DNA of 64,000 nucleotides from Haberlea rhodopensis. Its lineage: Eukaryota; Streptophyta; Magnoliopsida; Lamiales; Gesneriaceae. Below, one piece after another: positions 20,692 through 32,637 of this stretch. Numbering within the stretch: position 1 is the stretch's first letter; the number at the start of each line of letters is the position of its first letter. The stretch lies in the NCBI GenBank assembly GCA_907163345.1, contig CAJQUN010000413.1:186001-250000 (forward strand), in the 5' to 3' direction. A program made the translations under genes and the position numbers. Below the pieces are notes generated by a model, which saw only the letters and a program-made list of their open reading frames with translations, did no database searches and was not told the origin of the DNA.

Positions 20692-21382
20692 TCTCAATCG
20701 TTTGACAACAGTCCAGTCACTAGCACTAGGAGAGGCCATATACTGACCAAGTTTGTTAACAGTGAATGCAATGTCAGGCCGAGTAAGAGTCAAGTACTGA
20801 AGGCTACCAATGGCCTGACGAAACTCAGTCGGAGTAACAGAGACAGTGGCTGTCGTAGAGGGTTTGGTGGCCATAGGCTTTGTTAGTGGTTTAGCTCCAT
20901 CCATGCGGTGGCGGCGTAGAAGATCAATAGTATATTTGTGTTGAGAGGGAAAAACTCCTTCTTACATTTGGCTACTTCAATGCCGAGGAAGTAAAATAGC
21001 GGACCCAGGTCTTTGACATCGAAGTGACTTTGAAGATGGTTTATCACGGATGTGAGGTGAGTGGGGCTAGATCCGGTGAGAATGAGGCATCCACATAGAC
21101 AAGCAAGATAGTGTGAATATTGTCCTTATGATATGTGAAGAGAGAGGTATCAGAGAGTGACTGAACAAAACCGAAGGCAAGTAGGGCCAAGCTGAGAGCA
21201 TGAAACCAAGCTCGAGGTGCTTGACGGAGTCCGTATAGAGATTTTCGAAGGCGACATACATGATGTGGAGAGCTAGGATCCACAAAGCCAGGTGGTTGAG
21301 ACATGTAGATGGCCTCAGATAGCGTGCCATATAAAAAGGCATTGTTGATGTCAAGCTGTTTGAGTGGCCAATTGCCTAACAT
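20692..21382 (-). pseudogene. Copia reverse transcriptase fragment
   Basis: On the minus strand the first frame (21382-21044) has LKQLDINNAFLYGTL, YMSQPPGFVD and RLRKSLYGLRQAPRAWF. It ends in LLVYVDAS, where the catalytic YVDD has become YVDA. After frame changes the sequence continues with a degraded LFYFLGIEVA-like block near 20990 and then, at 20904-20692, LTRPDIAFTVNKLGQYMASP. Both ends are missing (integrase, RNase H and LTRs are absent), so this is a relic. It is a different family from the Copia element at 5234-19333. Confidence 0.88.
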
Positions 21383-21895
21383 GAATCTCTGACACCATGG
21401 CCATCATGAAGAGTGGCCCCTACTCCAGGTACAATGCTATGACTCGTTTGGAAATATTATTGGCTATCTCAATGGACACTATCCTATAAGAGTGCCACAA
21501 CCTTTGGGTGAGTATTTATTCCCCAAATATTTGGTGAAAGATACTCATATAAGAGTTGCTACTTCCTATGGTATAGTGCTCATGGAGGTATCATAGAAGT
21601 ATTCCCTGGTTTGGTGCGTCCTAAGGACACACCACCCATCGTTAATAATGCCACATCATGATATATTGTAGTATTGTACCCAGTGGCGGATGCAAGGGTT
21701 GCAGCAGCCGTACTCCACAAATTTTTTTGGATAAATTATGTTTGCCCCGACAATGTTTTTTTAAAATTTTGGCCCCTTAAATTTTATTCTCGACTCCGCT
21801 TGTGCACTGAACTCTATATGCAATTTAAGCCAACGTCATATCCTTAGTTTCTAACTCAAAAACACCATATAAAACATTCAAGATTCATCACTTAA
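21383..21895. other. non-coding spacer
   Basis: No gene is seen. The words TGGCGGATGCAAGG at about 21687 and the G/C-rich runs after it look like the ends of degraded plant DNA transposons, but no partner terminus with a target duplication can be shown. Confidence 0.35.

Positions 21896-21979
<84 letters not shown>
21896..21979. repeat. compound (CA)n(TA)n microsatellite
   Basis: About 12 CA units are followed by about 29 TA units. It lies about 110 bases beyond the stop codon of the CLE gene, so it may fall in that gene's 3' region. Confidence 0.95.
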
Positions 21980-21981
<2 letters not shown>

Positions 21982-22090
21982 AGCATATATTCAATAACAA
22001 ATCATAAAGAAAAGCGAATGACTGAATTTTTCATCTTCTCCATCGGCAGCATCATCTAGTAAGCTTAGTACCCAGAAAGAGGGAACAATT

Positions 22091-22387
22091 TTACCTGTTG
22101 GAAATAAGGTTTGGTCCACTGGGAACTTCATGATCACTTGCTTGAAGCCGATTATCTCTTCCTTTGGGATTTGAATACGTGTTTGAATTTCCCCCTTTTC
22201 TTGTGTTAAAACCATTCATTTTTTTTGCAGATGAATGATCCGAGAAAAGAGTTGAAGATTCGCCACTTGAGGAGCTCACAAGTGCAAGAAAGAAGGAGAA
22301 AAAGAACAAGAGCACAAGTAAAAAATAGTGGGATTTATTGGGGACTTCAGGAATTGATGATGATTTGATTCTCAGTATTGTTGCCAT
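22091..22387 (-). CDS. CLE peptide precursor, TDIF class, with Leu at peptide position 9
   Basis: This is a single-exon frame of 98 residues. Residues about 20-40 are strongly hydrophobic (YFLLVLLFFFSFFLALV) and probably act as the signal peptide or anchor despite a 19-residue hydrophilic lead. A variable, basic and serine-rich middle follows. The C-terminal motif at residues 86-97 is HEVPSGPNLISN, then a final Arg and stop. Established knowledge: the HEVPSGPNPISN dodecapeptide (TDIF, from CLE41/CLE44) is secreted from phloem, is hydroxylated at the prolines at positions 4 and 7, and signals through the receptor TDR/PXY to maintain vascular stem cells. Here positions 4 and 7 are kept but position 9 is Leu (codon CTT, 22106-22108). 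An AT-rich TTATATTTA about 85 bases upstream is a weak TATA candidate. Function is inferred from the motif alone; it could be a diverged paralogue or a decaying copy. Confidence 0.85.
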   Translation of the reverse strand: MATILRIKSSSIPEVPNKSHYFLLVLLFFFSFFLALVSSSSGESSTLFSDHSSAKKMNGFNTRKGGNSNTYSNPKGRDNRLQASDHEVPSGPNLISNR

Positions 22388-23310
22388 GCAAATAGAATTA
22401 AGGCACCCAACGGGAGTCCAATATCAATTAACCAGAATGACAATTTGGAAAGAGACAAGTTAAGTCATAAATATAATTTGTTTACCAAAACCAATCAACA
22501 AACTAAATTTTAACTTGATGTAGAAGTGTATGTATATGTGCGTGCGTGTGTCTATATAGACATGAGCAGAGCCATGTTAGGAAAGGGGGCAAGTGCTCCC
22601 CCGAAAAGAAAAGAAAAACTATTAACCTATTTTTTTTAAAAAAATTGCCTTTTACACCCTAAAAATAGTTTGCCCCATCAAAAATTACATTTTACCCTAA
22701 AATTATATTGTTGCCCCTACACGAAAATCATGTATCCACCTATATATATATATATAAATTTTTTTCCCTTATTTTTTTTAAAAACACACCCCCAACTTTT
22801 TTAACCCTTAAGTATTATAAAATAAAATAAAAATTCACCCTATTTTTTCTTTTTTTCAGAGTGCGCCCCAGTGTAGATATATATATAATAGAGTAGAAAC
22901 CTCTTTGGTATCATGTCATAATCTCATGATGACCATATCAATATTAATTCATACAAAATATATAAAACATGTAATTCTAAAAACAACAAGGCATATTCCT
23001 ACTTAATTAATTATTGAAAAATCATATAAAACTATTATTGAAATTCTTAATTTTAAGACAATTTCTAGTTTTTTTGGACAAATTCATAGAAAAAATTTAT
23101 ACGCAAATAACATGCATAACGTGTCATGTTGGTTGGTATATGTGCTCTGTTTTACTTAAAACATCACTTTTAAATCAATTTATTAAACCTAGTAATTTAA
23201 ACTGTTGTAGTTTTATGTTTATATACAATATTTAAAAAAAGTTTTTTCAAAAAAAAAATTTCAAGAAAGAACAAAAGCCAAACATAATTTTTTCAAAAAA
23301 ATATGTTTGT
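22388..23310. other. AT-rich region upstream of the CLE gene
   Basis: No coding frame is seen. The first few hundred bases are the likely CLE promoter. Around 22560-22880 there are G- and C-run words (AAGGGGGCAAGTGCTCCCCC) and TA microsatellites resembling decayed DNA-transposon ends. Confidence 0.4.
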
Positions 23311-23460
23311 TTAATACATATTTAAATTTCTCAGTCGAAATGCACTTTATATATTGAAAAATCGATTTAAAAAAAATATATGTTATTTTAATACATTTAA
23401 ATTTCTCAATGGAAATGCATTTTATATGTTGTAAAATCAATTTTTCAATTACATTTAACA
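23311..23460. repeat. 75-bp tandem duplication
   Basis: Two diverged units share AATACAT...TTTAAATTTCTCA...GAAATGCA at a 75-base spacing (TTTCTC at about 23327 and 23402). The short minus-strand frame through it simply repeats the same 25 residues twice and is not taken as a gene. Confidence 0.65.
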
Positions 23461-23715
23461 ACAAAATTGTTTATACAAAGATGATTTTGCCGCCACGACT
23501 TTAAATGCACACAGCGATTGGGCTACCACCGATCATTGACTTTGGCCTTTGTTCAGCGGCCATACATATGTTGTTAAAAAAATTCTACGCAATAAATCAA
23601 TATGTTTCTTTATAATTTCACTACTTGTTATATAGTAGGCACTGTAAAAAAAACTAAGCACAGAGCGAGATATTATTGTATTTTCTAGAGCCATGATCAC
23701 CACACCACGCGTTGG

Positions 23716-25148
23716 TAATCGCTTTTATTTTAAACAGTTATTTCTCAGTGTAGCGATTCTATACCATAAGTGTACGATATCAAGTTTTGGTATAATGGTT
23801 TAAAAGTAAGGATTGTCTTACCCATAAGAACTATTAGTAATTACAACGTTGGATTAGAATTACTATATTTAACCTACGATTATGGAATGATTATCAAACT
23901 AAATTGACTTAAGCACAAAATTAACCTAAACAGCAGTGATGGATAATTGAAGAGAAATTATAAACAAATTATCAAGACGTCGGTTCACCCATGTAATCCC
24001 CAAAAGTTGTCTATTAATTAAGATTCAAAATTATATGTTCTAGGGTGACGAGTTTTCCTATTTCATTCGTTATACCTTGGTCAGTTATAAATTAATGTTG
24101 CAGTAAACCACTCCCGTGTCCTTATTGAACAATAATATCGAATAAAGATCTATGAAAACTACTAGCCTTCGATTTTGGTAAATCTATTGCTATCACACGT
24201 GTGCTAGATTTTACTTGGTCCGTCTCAACCTAAAACCCACGGTATAATTTATTATATCATATTGCAATATCATATGGTCAAGTCAATAAAAATAAAGTAA
24301 TCATGATCAATCCCTCAAAATCATGAAGATCAATAAATTATACGCAAAGAATTAAATGAATTCAATCAAATAAATCATCAAATCATAGGTTCATGACAAA
24401 GGATTCGTCTAGCCTCGATAAATAAATTAGTTCAACATAGTAAATCAAAATAAATCAAAACTAATATTAAAAGACAAGAATAAACTCCCGATGTCGACTC
24501 CGTTCGTAGATCCTTGCTCCCTCTCTCGCTTCCTTCTCAATCGTCTTTTGAATCGCCTTGTTGAAGGTGTTCCAAAATCATAGGATGGTTGATGGATGGA
24601 GGTGAATGATGGTGATATGGAGGATGGGAGGATGGATGGAGGCTATTCCTAGGGTATAAAATCTGATAAAAAAGTCTATTTTCGTCCAAGACCTAATATA
24701 TATAGTGGTGAAGGAGTTTGGTAAGTTTTGGACACAAAATAACCAAGAAGGAAACAAAATCTCGAAATTTTCGGTTTTGGCGATCGATCTTCGTCATTTG
24801 CTGATCGATCGCGGAAACATTCTGGACAAAATAACCAAATTTTTCATATCCACGATCGATCTTCGTCATTTGCCGATCGATCGCGGAAATCTAGCGATCG
24901 ATCTTCGTAAGTTGCCGATCGATCGCGGATCTCAAATCTCCAATCTTGCAATTTGGTCCATCCTTTTCCATATTTGCTCAGTTTAGTCATTTTACAGCAT
25001 TTTAAGCCCATTTCATCCACTTTTATGCATTTGGACCTAGATTCCTGAAATATACACATATATACCAAAACGTGTAATAATTTCGAGGAATCACTGCAAA
25101 AATACCCCTAATCATATATCAAATTAAGTGTAAAAACTACACTTATCA
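23716..25148 (-). repeat. Athila-like LTR C (outer left)
   Basis: This LTR is about 1433 bases and ends ACACTTATCA. Its left terminus reads TAATCGC where the other copies have TGATTG, so the terminal dinucleotide is mutated; it is fixed here by the GTTGG duplication. It contains a CGATCGATC-rich cluster at 24779-24928. Confidence 0.85.
24779..24928. repeat. CGATCGATCG-type cluster (Athila-like LTRs)
   Basis: Three units of GCGATCGATC-TTCGT...TTGC-GATCGATCGCGG lie in LTR C, also three in LTR A (37749-37898) and two in LTR D (41901-41977). The core is the same palindrome as in Gypsy-2, -3 and -4 although the element belongs to another lineage. Confidence 0.85.
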
Positions 25149-26440
25149 ACTCCCCCAAACTTAGACTTGATCGTCCTCGAGCAAGCAATGAGATCAAAAT
25201 GTAGAGTTTATCATCAATACTTTAACAGAATTAACTTACAACTCAAATGTAACAGCTCAAAAATCTCACTAACACTTCAACAAGAGTCAATCCAAAAATC
25301 AACAAGAAATGTTTTCTCCTATGCAAACAATACCTCGCAAAATTGGAACTTGCGTGTGTGAAATTGTCAATCTTAAGTTTCATATATATTTTTAAGATCA
25401 AATTCTGCTAGTAAACTCAAATGCAAAGCACTCCATAAGCCTACTTTTCAAGCACTTCTCCACTAATGTAATTATTCCCTAGACTTGGATCAGAAGGTCT
25501 TTTTAAGCTTATAATGTTAGGCCTTTGGTGTTTGGTTTCAAAGAAAAGATAGGATAGCACAAAGAAGAGAGTATAAGCATGCAATGTTCATATTTTTAGC
25601 ACAAAAATGAGCTTCTCTTCTTTTTTCCTTTAGCCTTGGCCACTTTGGGTCTTATTTAGTCATTCATTTTTTTTTCAAGGCTTTTCTATTCTTTTCTTTC
25701 TCATTCACCAATTTTTCAATAAGCTCATCACAATATAGCATCTAATGAGAATCATTATACTCCTTAGGGTGAGAATAATTTTTTTCAGTTTAGGCTCAAA
25801 CAGGTGGGTATAATGAGTTCGCCAAAAAAATGTTGAATAAGGGCTAATTTTCATTCTTATTCATTTAAGCTCAGAGAGGGACACTAGTTGTATATATAGA
25901 CAAGGTATGCTCGAGGCTCAAACGTTCCAATGATCGTCTAAATCATATCCAAGTCAAGTTCATAATTATAAAATTTCGCCTCAAAGTGCCCTCAAATATA
26001 TTCTAGAGTGCTCTAAGATGTTCAAGACAAATCATAGTCAACAAAATTTTTCACTTTCCTATATAAATTCCACTCAATCATGACTCAAACGTGCATCAAA
26101 ATGTTCCTCAATTTTTGACATATTAACTCAACCCAAGATATTCACCAACAAGTCAAAAATTTCAAAACTCTAATTGAGATGGAGATTATTTTCATCATGT
26201 ATTACAGTTGCAAGTTTCATTCATGTATTTCCTAATGAAGAACTCATTTTTCACAAACAATTAACTTTAAGATGCTCAAGAACAACTTCGTACCACTCGA
26301 TAAAATATAATGCAATAAGAGTAGTAGCAAGAGAACAATAGTACTCAGTAAAGACCCCCCCCAAACTTAGTATGCGCATTGCCCTCAATGTACAGAAAAC
26401 AATAAGTGCAGTAGCAAGACACATACCTCGACGACGATCG
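25149..26440 (-). other. Athila-like internal segment 1, PPT-proximal non-coding part
   Basis: It begins with the polypurine tract (25149-25165, C/T-rich on the plus strand). Much of the next kilobase is homologous to 38120-39390 of internal segment 2, with shared words such as GACTTGGATCA and AGATAGGATA. No coding frame is supported; this is the long 3' untranslated region typical of Athila-type elements. Confidence 0.7.
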
Positions 26441-27370
26441 TCAGTGATCGTCATCCACATCATCCTGTTCCGGTGGTGGGTCTGGGTAGTATGGTTCCTG
26501 TGGCTGGATAGGCGGAAATGTAGGCTGTGGCGGGAATGGGATGTTGGGGAAACCCTGTGCCAAAGCAGAGTTCCATGCAGCTTGGTATTGCATGAACTCC
26601 ATGATTTGCTGATACATTTGCTGGTGGCCCCAACGGATTTCCCTTTGTTCATGCCGGATCTCCTGTAGTTCACGGTGGAGGGATTCCATCGTGATCGAAG
26701 TAGGCACTGTAGCAGTAGATGATGACGGTTCAGGAAGATGATTGCTGCTAGGTCGTGGTTGTGCCATCCATCTGACTTTGGCTGGTGCAGGATGATCGAC
26801 CACGAGTAATGCCTTCGGTGGAATTGCCTCTTATGCGGAGTCCCAGACAACTTCCACACACTTGCACAAAGATGTGATAGTGGAGGGGCATGGCATGCCA
26901 GAAAGTGGGAGGTCCACGAGTGTAGTTCCGGATGGCTGCTTCGACAAGACGTCCTAGATCTATCGTGAGTCCGGTAATGATGGCATAAACAAGTATAGCT
27001 CGATCCTTTGTGACTTCCGATGTGTGGGTCGATGGCATGACTCAAGCTACAATAAATGAAAACCAAGCTTTGGCCTCCTCCTTCAGATCTGATATCAATA
27101 CTAGCTGTGGTTTTCCATCGGCGTTCAGTTGCCATTGAGTTCCCTCTATACATGGTGGACAAAATAGCATCCAAAGTCAATGTGATTCCGGCAATATATG
27201 GAATAGTCATCCTCCGGAATGTTCGGCATGTTATATAGCGCATTGATAGCCTGTGAATCAAAAAGAACTGGTTGTTGCCGTACAGAGACAACGTTGGCTT
27301 CAATTTGGTTCTGTGCCCGGAGGTTGGAGTAGAACTCCCTGACTAAAGAAACCACCACATCTCGTGGTTG
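26441..27370 (-). pseudogene. Athila-type 'plant transposon protein' ORF, main part
   Basis: Minus-strand pieces in several frames read VVSLVREFYSNLRAQNQ, then FDSQAINALYNMPNIPEDDY, VMPSTHTSEVTKDRAILVYA and ITGLTIDLGRLVEAAI. They end in a Gln-, Glu- and Pro-rich tail with a likely coiled coil (MESLHRELQEIRHEQREIRW) and an acidic end (PPPEQDDVDDDH). This arrangement is the putative plant transposon protein domain found in the extra 3' ORF of Athila-type elements. At least three frameshifts and a TGA before VMPSTH break it. Gypsy-2 inserted at 27371-27375 separates it from its N-terminus at 36206-36409. A 350-residue open frame on the same strand (27303-26251) is mostly out of frame with these matches. 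Confidence 0.8.
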
Positions 27371-27375
27371 GCGGA

Positions 27376-29415
27376 TGTAGGGTCTTCGTACCTTAACAGT
27401 GTTATAGTGACATAAGAAGGACTAAACATGCATTAAATAACATCTTAAGGTTCCGGTTGTTACATGAGCTAACAGGATTACAAGCCAAAATACAAAACTT
27501 CAAAAATAATTCATTACATTCCCAAAAGAATGTTAACATTTAGATTTACACTACTCCTAGAGTAGATAATAATAAGACTTGAATCCTATACATTCATGTG
27601 TTCCTCGTAGCTCACTGCCTCAACCCGACCCATAGTCCTTTAGTCCAAAAGTGTACCTACAGGGACAACACATCATGAGCATATACAATCGTACTTAACA
27701 TCATAAAAACATCACAGTAAATGCATGAAATTTTGGTTAAGTAAATAAGCTGGTTATTCAATAACTTCTTTTTGTTGTCCCTGATTCATATTCATGCATA
27801 TGGGCATCTTACCCTGTGGCATCTTACCACATCATAAACATCGTATGACCTCTTACCATATGGGCATCTTACCCCGTGGCGTCTTACCACATAATAACAT
27901 CGTATGGCCTCTTACCATATGGGCATCTTACCCCGTGGCATCTTACCACATAATAACATCGTATGACCTCTTACCATATGGGCATCTTACCCCGTGGCAT
28001 CTTACCACATAACAACATCGTATGGATATATATAAACATCTTATAAATATCATCATTTCATCACGTATACTCATGCAATAAAAGCATAGTCGTAGTGTAA
28101 AGATGTGTTTTACCGTCCGATGCCCGTACGTCTCTTACGTACCTTTTTAAAAAAAGGAGGAGTCAACAGACTTTATCTCCTTGATTGTGCTGGTACCTGG
28201 GATGGTTCTACAAGACCACATAATACCATATTAGATGCCTCAATATCATCTCATACCATAAACTTAACAAAATAAATCATCATCTTATTTTTCATTTTTC
28301 TGCCTCTCTCGATCGATCGACCCCAAGGTCTCGATCGATCGAGAAATCATGCTTAAACAGTGCTCAACATTCTGCCTCGATCGATCGATCGATATATTTT
28401 ACCGATCGATCGAGGAGCTTCATCGATCGATCGGAAAGTTCTTCGATCGATCGACGCCTTAATTTCAAACCATGCTTTAAACTTTCTGCCTCGCTCGATC
28501 GATCGGGACCAAAATCTCGATCGATCGAGAGCTCTGAAAAATCAGGACTTCCCCAGATTTTTGAGCACCTCATTTCATACCATCATTTCTACTTCATAAG
28601 GCGTAAAACATGCCTGAACAAAAATGTTATAAGCTTCATAAAACTACCATGCATGTATTCAAATTAAAGGTTTAGCAAAACCTATGCTAACATGCATCAT
28701 AACATCATCATAATCTTCATCCTCAACCAACCTATACAGAAAAACAGAGTATGTTCTTCTTTGCCCAGGTTTTCGAGCACATAGATTCATAACCAGAAAT
28801 CTATCACATAAAACATGTAACATGCTCAAACAAACATGCTAGTAGTTACATAAAACTACCATGTAAGTACTCATACCAAGGTTTCACCCAAACCTACACT
28901 TAGCATGCGTTAAAAACAACCCACCAAACCCAAGCTCAAACACAAACCCAGAAAACAGGGTACCCACTTACCCCTCTCTTTTTGCTCCTCTTTTCACAAG
29001 GTTTTTGAGTACCTTTACCAAGTTCTTTCTTCCCTTTTTCTGCAGCTTACAGGGACGGTAATGGAGAGGAGAGGAGGAGGGAAAGTGATTGGGAGGTGGA
29101 GTGAGGAAGGGAGAAGAAGGTATGGGTTGATGCAAGTGGGGGAGGGGAGGTGGCCGAGTAGGGGGGTGGTGAGGGTTGGGGTGGTCATGTGGTGTTTAAT
29201 TGTGTCCCGGTATTTAGTACGATGTATTAAAATATCCTCACTCGATATTTTATAACTTTACTTAATTAATACATCCCTTAAAACACCCAACATGCCCCCT
29301 AAATCATAACATCACCTCATAAATATAACCCCCAATTTAAATACACAACAACCCTTAAACATATCATAAATCATCATCATGGCACATAATCATATAACAT
29401 TTCGGGGGTATTACA
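27376..29415 (-). repeat. Gypsy-2 3' LTR
   Basis: This LTR is 2040 bases. It includes a 59-bp minisatellite at about 27797-28020 (unit with CATATGGGCATCTTACC and GTGGCATCTTACCACAT, about four copies). A conserved block at 28111-28212 is shared with the Gypsy-3 and -4 LTRs. A CGATCGATCG cluster occupies 28308-28530. It is slightly longer than the other copy, partly because of extra palindromes around 28380-28415. Confidence 0.93.
28308..28530. repeat. CGATCGATCG palindrome cluster (Gypsy-2 LTR)
   Basis: About eight copies of the self-complementary core CGATCGATCG, usually flanked as CTCGATCGATCGAG, lie within 223 bases. The paired LTR has the equivalent cluster at 35124-35320 with about seven copies. 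The function is unknown; each copy can pair with itself or with its neighbours. Confidence 0.85.
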
Positions 29416-29459
29416 TTACTCCCCTACTTATAAGATTTTGTCCTCGAAATCCACATGCA

Positions 29460-32400
29460 TCACCATATCGAAACTAAACATAAAAACACACCAGAGAATA
29501 GTTCCGGATACTGCTGCACCATATGCCGTTCTGTCTCCCACGTAGCCTCCTCGACACCCCGACGATCCCACTGAACTTTGACCATCGGTATAACCTTGCT
29601 TCGTAGCCTGCGATCCTCTCGATCCAGAATCCTGATTGGTCGTTCAACGTAGGACACATCTGAGTCTAACTGTACTTCAGTAGGCTGTAAGACATGAGAC
29701 GGATCTGGCTCATACTTCCTTAACATAGAGACATGGAAAACATCGTGTATGCCAGATAAGGATGGCGGTAGAGCCAAACGATAAGCCAATGTACCGATTC
29801 GCTGCAACACTTCATATGGCCCGACATACCTCGGAGATAACTTTCCCCGCATCCCAAAACGAACCACACCCCTGAAGGGAGAGATCTTTAAGAAGACCCT
29901 GTCTCCTAACTGGAATTCCAGCGGTCGTCGCCACTTATTGGCATAGGCTGCTTGCCTATCCTGGGCCGCTTTCATCTTTTGACGTATCATCTTAATCTTT
30001 TCTTCCATTTCCTTGATCATATCCGGTCCTCCGACCGCTTTGCTAGTCAAGTCCTCCCAATACAGCGGTGATCTACATCGTCGTCCATACAGAGCTTCAA
30101 AAGGAGCCATTTGAATGTTCGCCTGATAACTGTTATTATAGGAGAACTCCACTAGCGGCACTGAATCCTGCCACGGAGTATCAAACTCCAAAATACATGC
30201 CCTCAACATGTTCTCAAGCGTCTGAATGGTACGCTCTGTTTGGCCGTCTGTCTGAGGGTGATAGGCTGTACTCAGTCTCACTTTCGTGCCCAAAGCCGTC
30301 TGGAGACCCTCCCAGAAATGTGAAGTGAACCTTGGGTCTCTGCCAGACACTATCGAGACTGGAATACCATGCAACCTCACCACATCCCGTATATACATCT
30401 GGGCCATCTTCAAGTATGTATATGACATACTGTAAGGGATGAAGTGAGCCACCTTCGTCAGCCTATCCACGATCACCCAGATCGCATCAAATCCTGAGGC
30501 CGTCCTTGGCAAGTGGGTCACGAAGTCCATAGATATATGCTCCCACTTCCATTCAGGTACCTCTAAGCTCTTCAGCTCGCCATCAGGCCTCTGCCTCTCA
30601 GCCTTTACCTGCTGGCAGATCAAACATCTTTTAACAAAAGCGCTCACCTCACGGTTCATGCGTCTCCACCAGAATTGACCGCATAGGTCTTTGTACATCT
30701 TCTTTCCCCCTGGGTGGATACTGAACCGACTACTGTGAGCTCGTTCCAATATTCCTCTACGCAACTCTGGTGTATCTGGGACTACCCATCGGTTGCCCAG
30801 TCTCAAGGAATCATCCTCAGCCACTCTGAACATGGATGGCTGACCTTTAAGTACCAATGACGTCCATCTCTGAACCTCATCATCCGACTTCTGGGCCTTT
30901 CTGATTGCCTCAAATATATCTGGCTCCGCCAATAAGGTCGACACTCGCACAGGCGACGTGTCTACGTCAAAATCATAGCCCGGATAGCAATAAGAAGTCA
31001 TCATAGCTGATAGACTCATGGCATCCTCAGCAGTACTCTTCACCTTACGACTTAAGGCGTCTGCTATCAAGTTTGCTTTACCCGGATGGTACTCAATCTC
31101 ACAATCATAATCCTTAAGCAAATCCATCCACCTTCTTTGCCGCATATTCAACTCTGCCTGAGTGAATAAGAACTTCAGGCTCTTATGGTCCGTAAAGATG
31201 GTAAATGAAGTACCATAAAGATAATGCCGCCAAATCTTTAAGGCGAAGATGATAGCCGCCAGCTCCAAGTCATGAACTGGGTATCTGTTCTCATGAGGCT
31301 TCAACTGCCTCGAAGCATAAGCCACCACGTGCTTATCTTGCATCAACACACATCCCAAACCCTGTAGTGATGCATCCGTATACAAGGCGAATCTCTTATT
31401 CTCAGACTGAATTACCAACACAGGCGCTGTAGTCAAGCGACGCTTCAGTTCTTGGAAACTTTCCTCACAAGCCTCAGACCAAAAGAAGGGGACTCCCTTC
31501 TGAGTCAGCTGTGTTAGGGGTTTGGCGATCTTTGAAAAACCCTCGACGAAACGTCGGTAATATCCTGCCAAACCGAGAAAACTCCGTATCTAAGGTACAG
31601 AAGTGGGTGCAGCCCACTCCATCACAGCCTCAATCTTCCTGGGATCCACAGATATCCCACTGCTAGATATGACATGGCCTAAGAATACCACGCTGCTCAA
31701 CCAGAACTCGCACTTGCTGAGCTTTGCATATAGCTGATGATCCCTGAGGATCTGGAGTACTGTCCTCAAGTGCTCCGCGTGTTCTTCTTCAGTCCGGGAG
31801 TAGATAAGTATATCGTCAATGAAGACTATAACGAACTGATCCAAAAATGGCTGGAATACTCTGTTCATCAGACTCATGAAAACAGCTGGGGCATTTGTCA
31901 CCCCAAAAGGCATGACTAAGAATTCATAGTGCCCATATCCAGTCCTGAAAGCTGTCTTCTGAACATCATCTTCCCTTACTCGAATCTGATGGTACCCCGA
32001 CCTCAGATCGATCTTACTGTAGAGCCTCGTACCCTGCAGCTGGTCAAACAAATCATCAATCCTTGGGAGCGGATACTTATTCTTTACTGTGGCTTTGTTC
32101 AGTTGCCTATAGTCAATGCATAGACGCATCGATCCATCCTTCTTCTTAACAAATAAGACAGGCGCACCCCAGGGCGATACGCTAGGGCGTATGTAGCCCT
32201 TATCAAGGAGCTCTTGCAACTGAGTCTTTAACTCCTTTAGTTCTGTTGGTGCCATCCTATACGGGGCACGAGAAATTGCAGACGTCCCCGGTAGTAACTC
32301 AATCCCAAACTCGACCTCTCTCGTTGGTGGGAATCCGGGAATCTCCTTCGGAAAGACATCAGGAAACTCCGCCACTACAGGCACATCCTCAACTTTTACT

Positions 32401-32637
32401 TCTTATTTCTTTTCCGTAATATCAACAGCATAAATAAAATATCCTGTATGGCCTCGTTCCAATAACTGTGCCATCTTGGCAGCAGATATCAACGGATCTT
32501 TGGACGAGAACCATCCCTAAGAATGTCCACTGGACTCCCATATCAGACTTGAATCGGACAGTCCTCTGCCTGCAGTTCACGACTGCCTGATACCTGTTCA
32601 GAACATCAATGCCTACAATACAGTCAAAGTCTGACAC
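29460..32637 (-). pseudogene. Gypsy-2 pol: RT, RNase H, integrase, chromodomain-like
   Basis: After a frameshift near 32640 the frame reads MSDFDCIVGIDVLNRYQAVV (end of protease and linker). It then returns to the gag frame after a second shift near 32510 and meets a stop at 32403-32405. Reverse transcriptase runs from 32384 (FIDDILIYS near 31810) and is cut by a TAG at 31590-31592. The frame 31571-29460 then holds the end of reverse transcriptase, RNase H (LYTDASLQGLGCVL), the HHCC finger, integrase and the chromodomain-like end (MVKVQWDRRGVEEATWE). The integrase motif reads VSGRDPRFTS, with Gly in place of the second catalytic Asp (codon at 30342-30344). Confidence 0.92.

Noticed and set aside
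21687..22880. TGGCGGATGCAAGG-like and GGGGGCAAGTGCTCCCCC-like words around the CLE gene
   Set aside because: They resemble decayed ends of plant DNA transposons, but I could not pair two termini or find a target duplication, so no element is called.
26251..27303. 350-codon open frame on the minus strand
   Set aside because: It is mostly out of frame with the recognisable Athila-type protein matches and is rich in His, Ser and Arg with no domain; it is a shadow frame apart from a short stretch after a frameshift.
27797..28020. Regularly spaced repeats that could suggest a CRISPR-like array
   Set aside because: The 59-bp units are contiguous tandem copies with no unique spacers, lie inside an LTR and are duplicated in the partner LTR; this is a plant minisatellite.
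29061..29255. G-rich 64-codon frame in the Gypsy-2 LTR
   Set aside because: It is a composition artefact of a purine-rich LTR stretch and is not open in the partner LTR in the same form.
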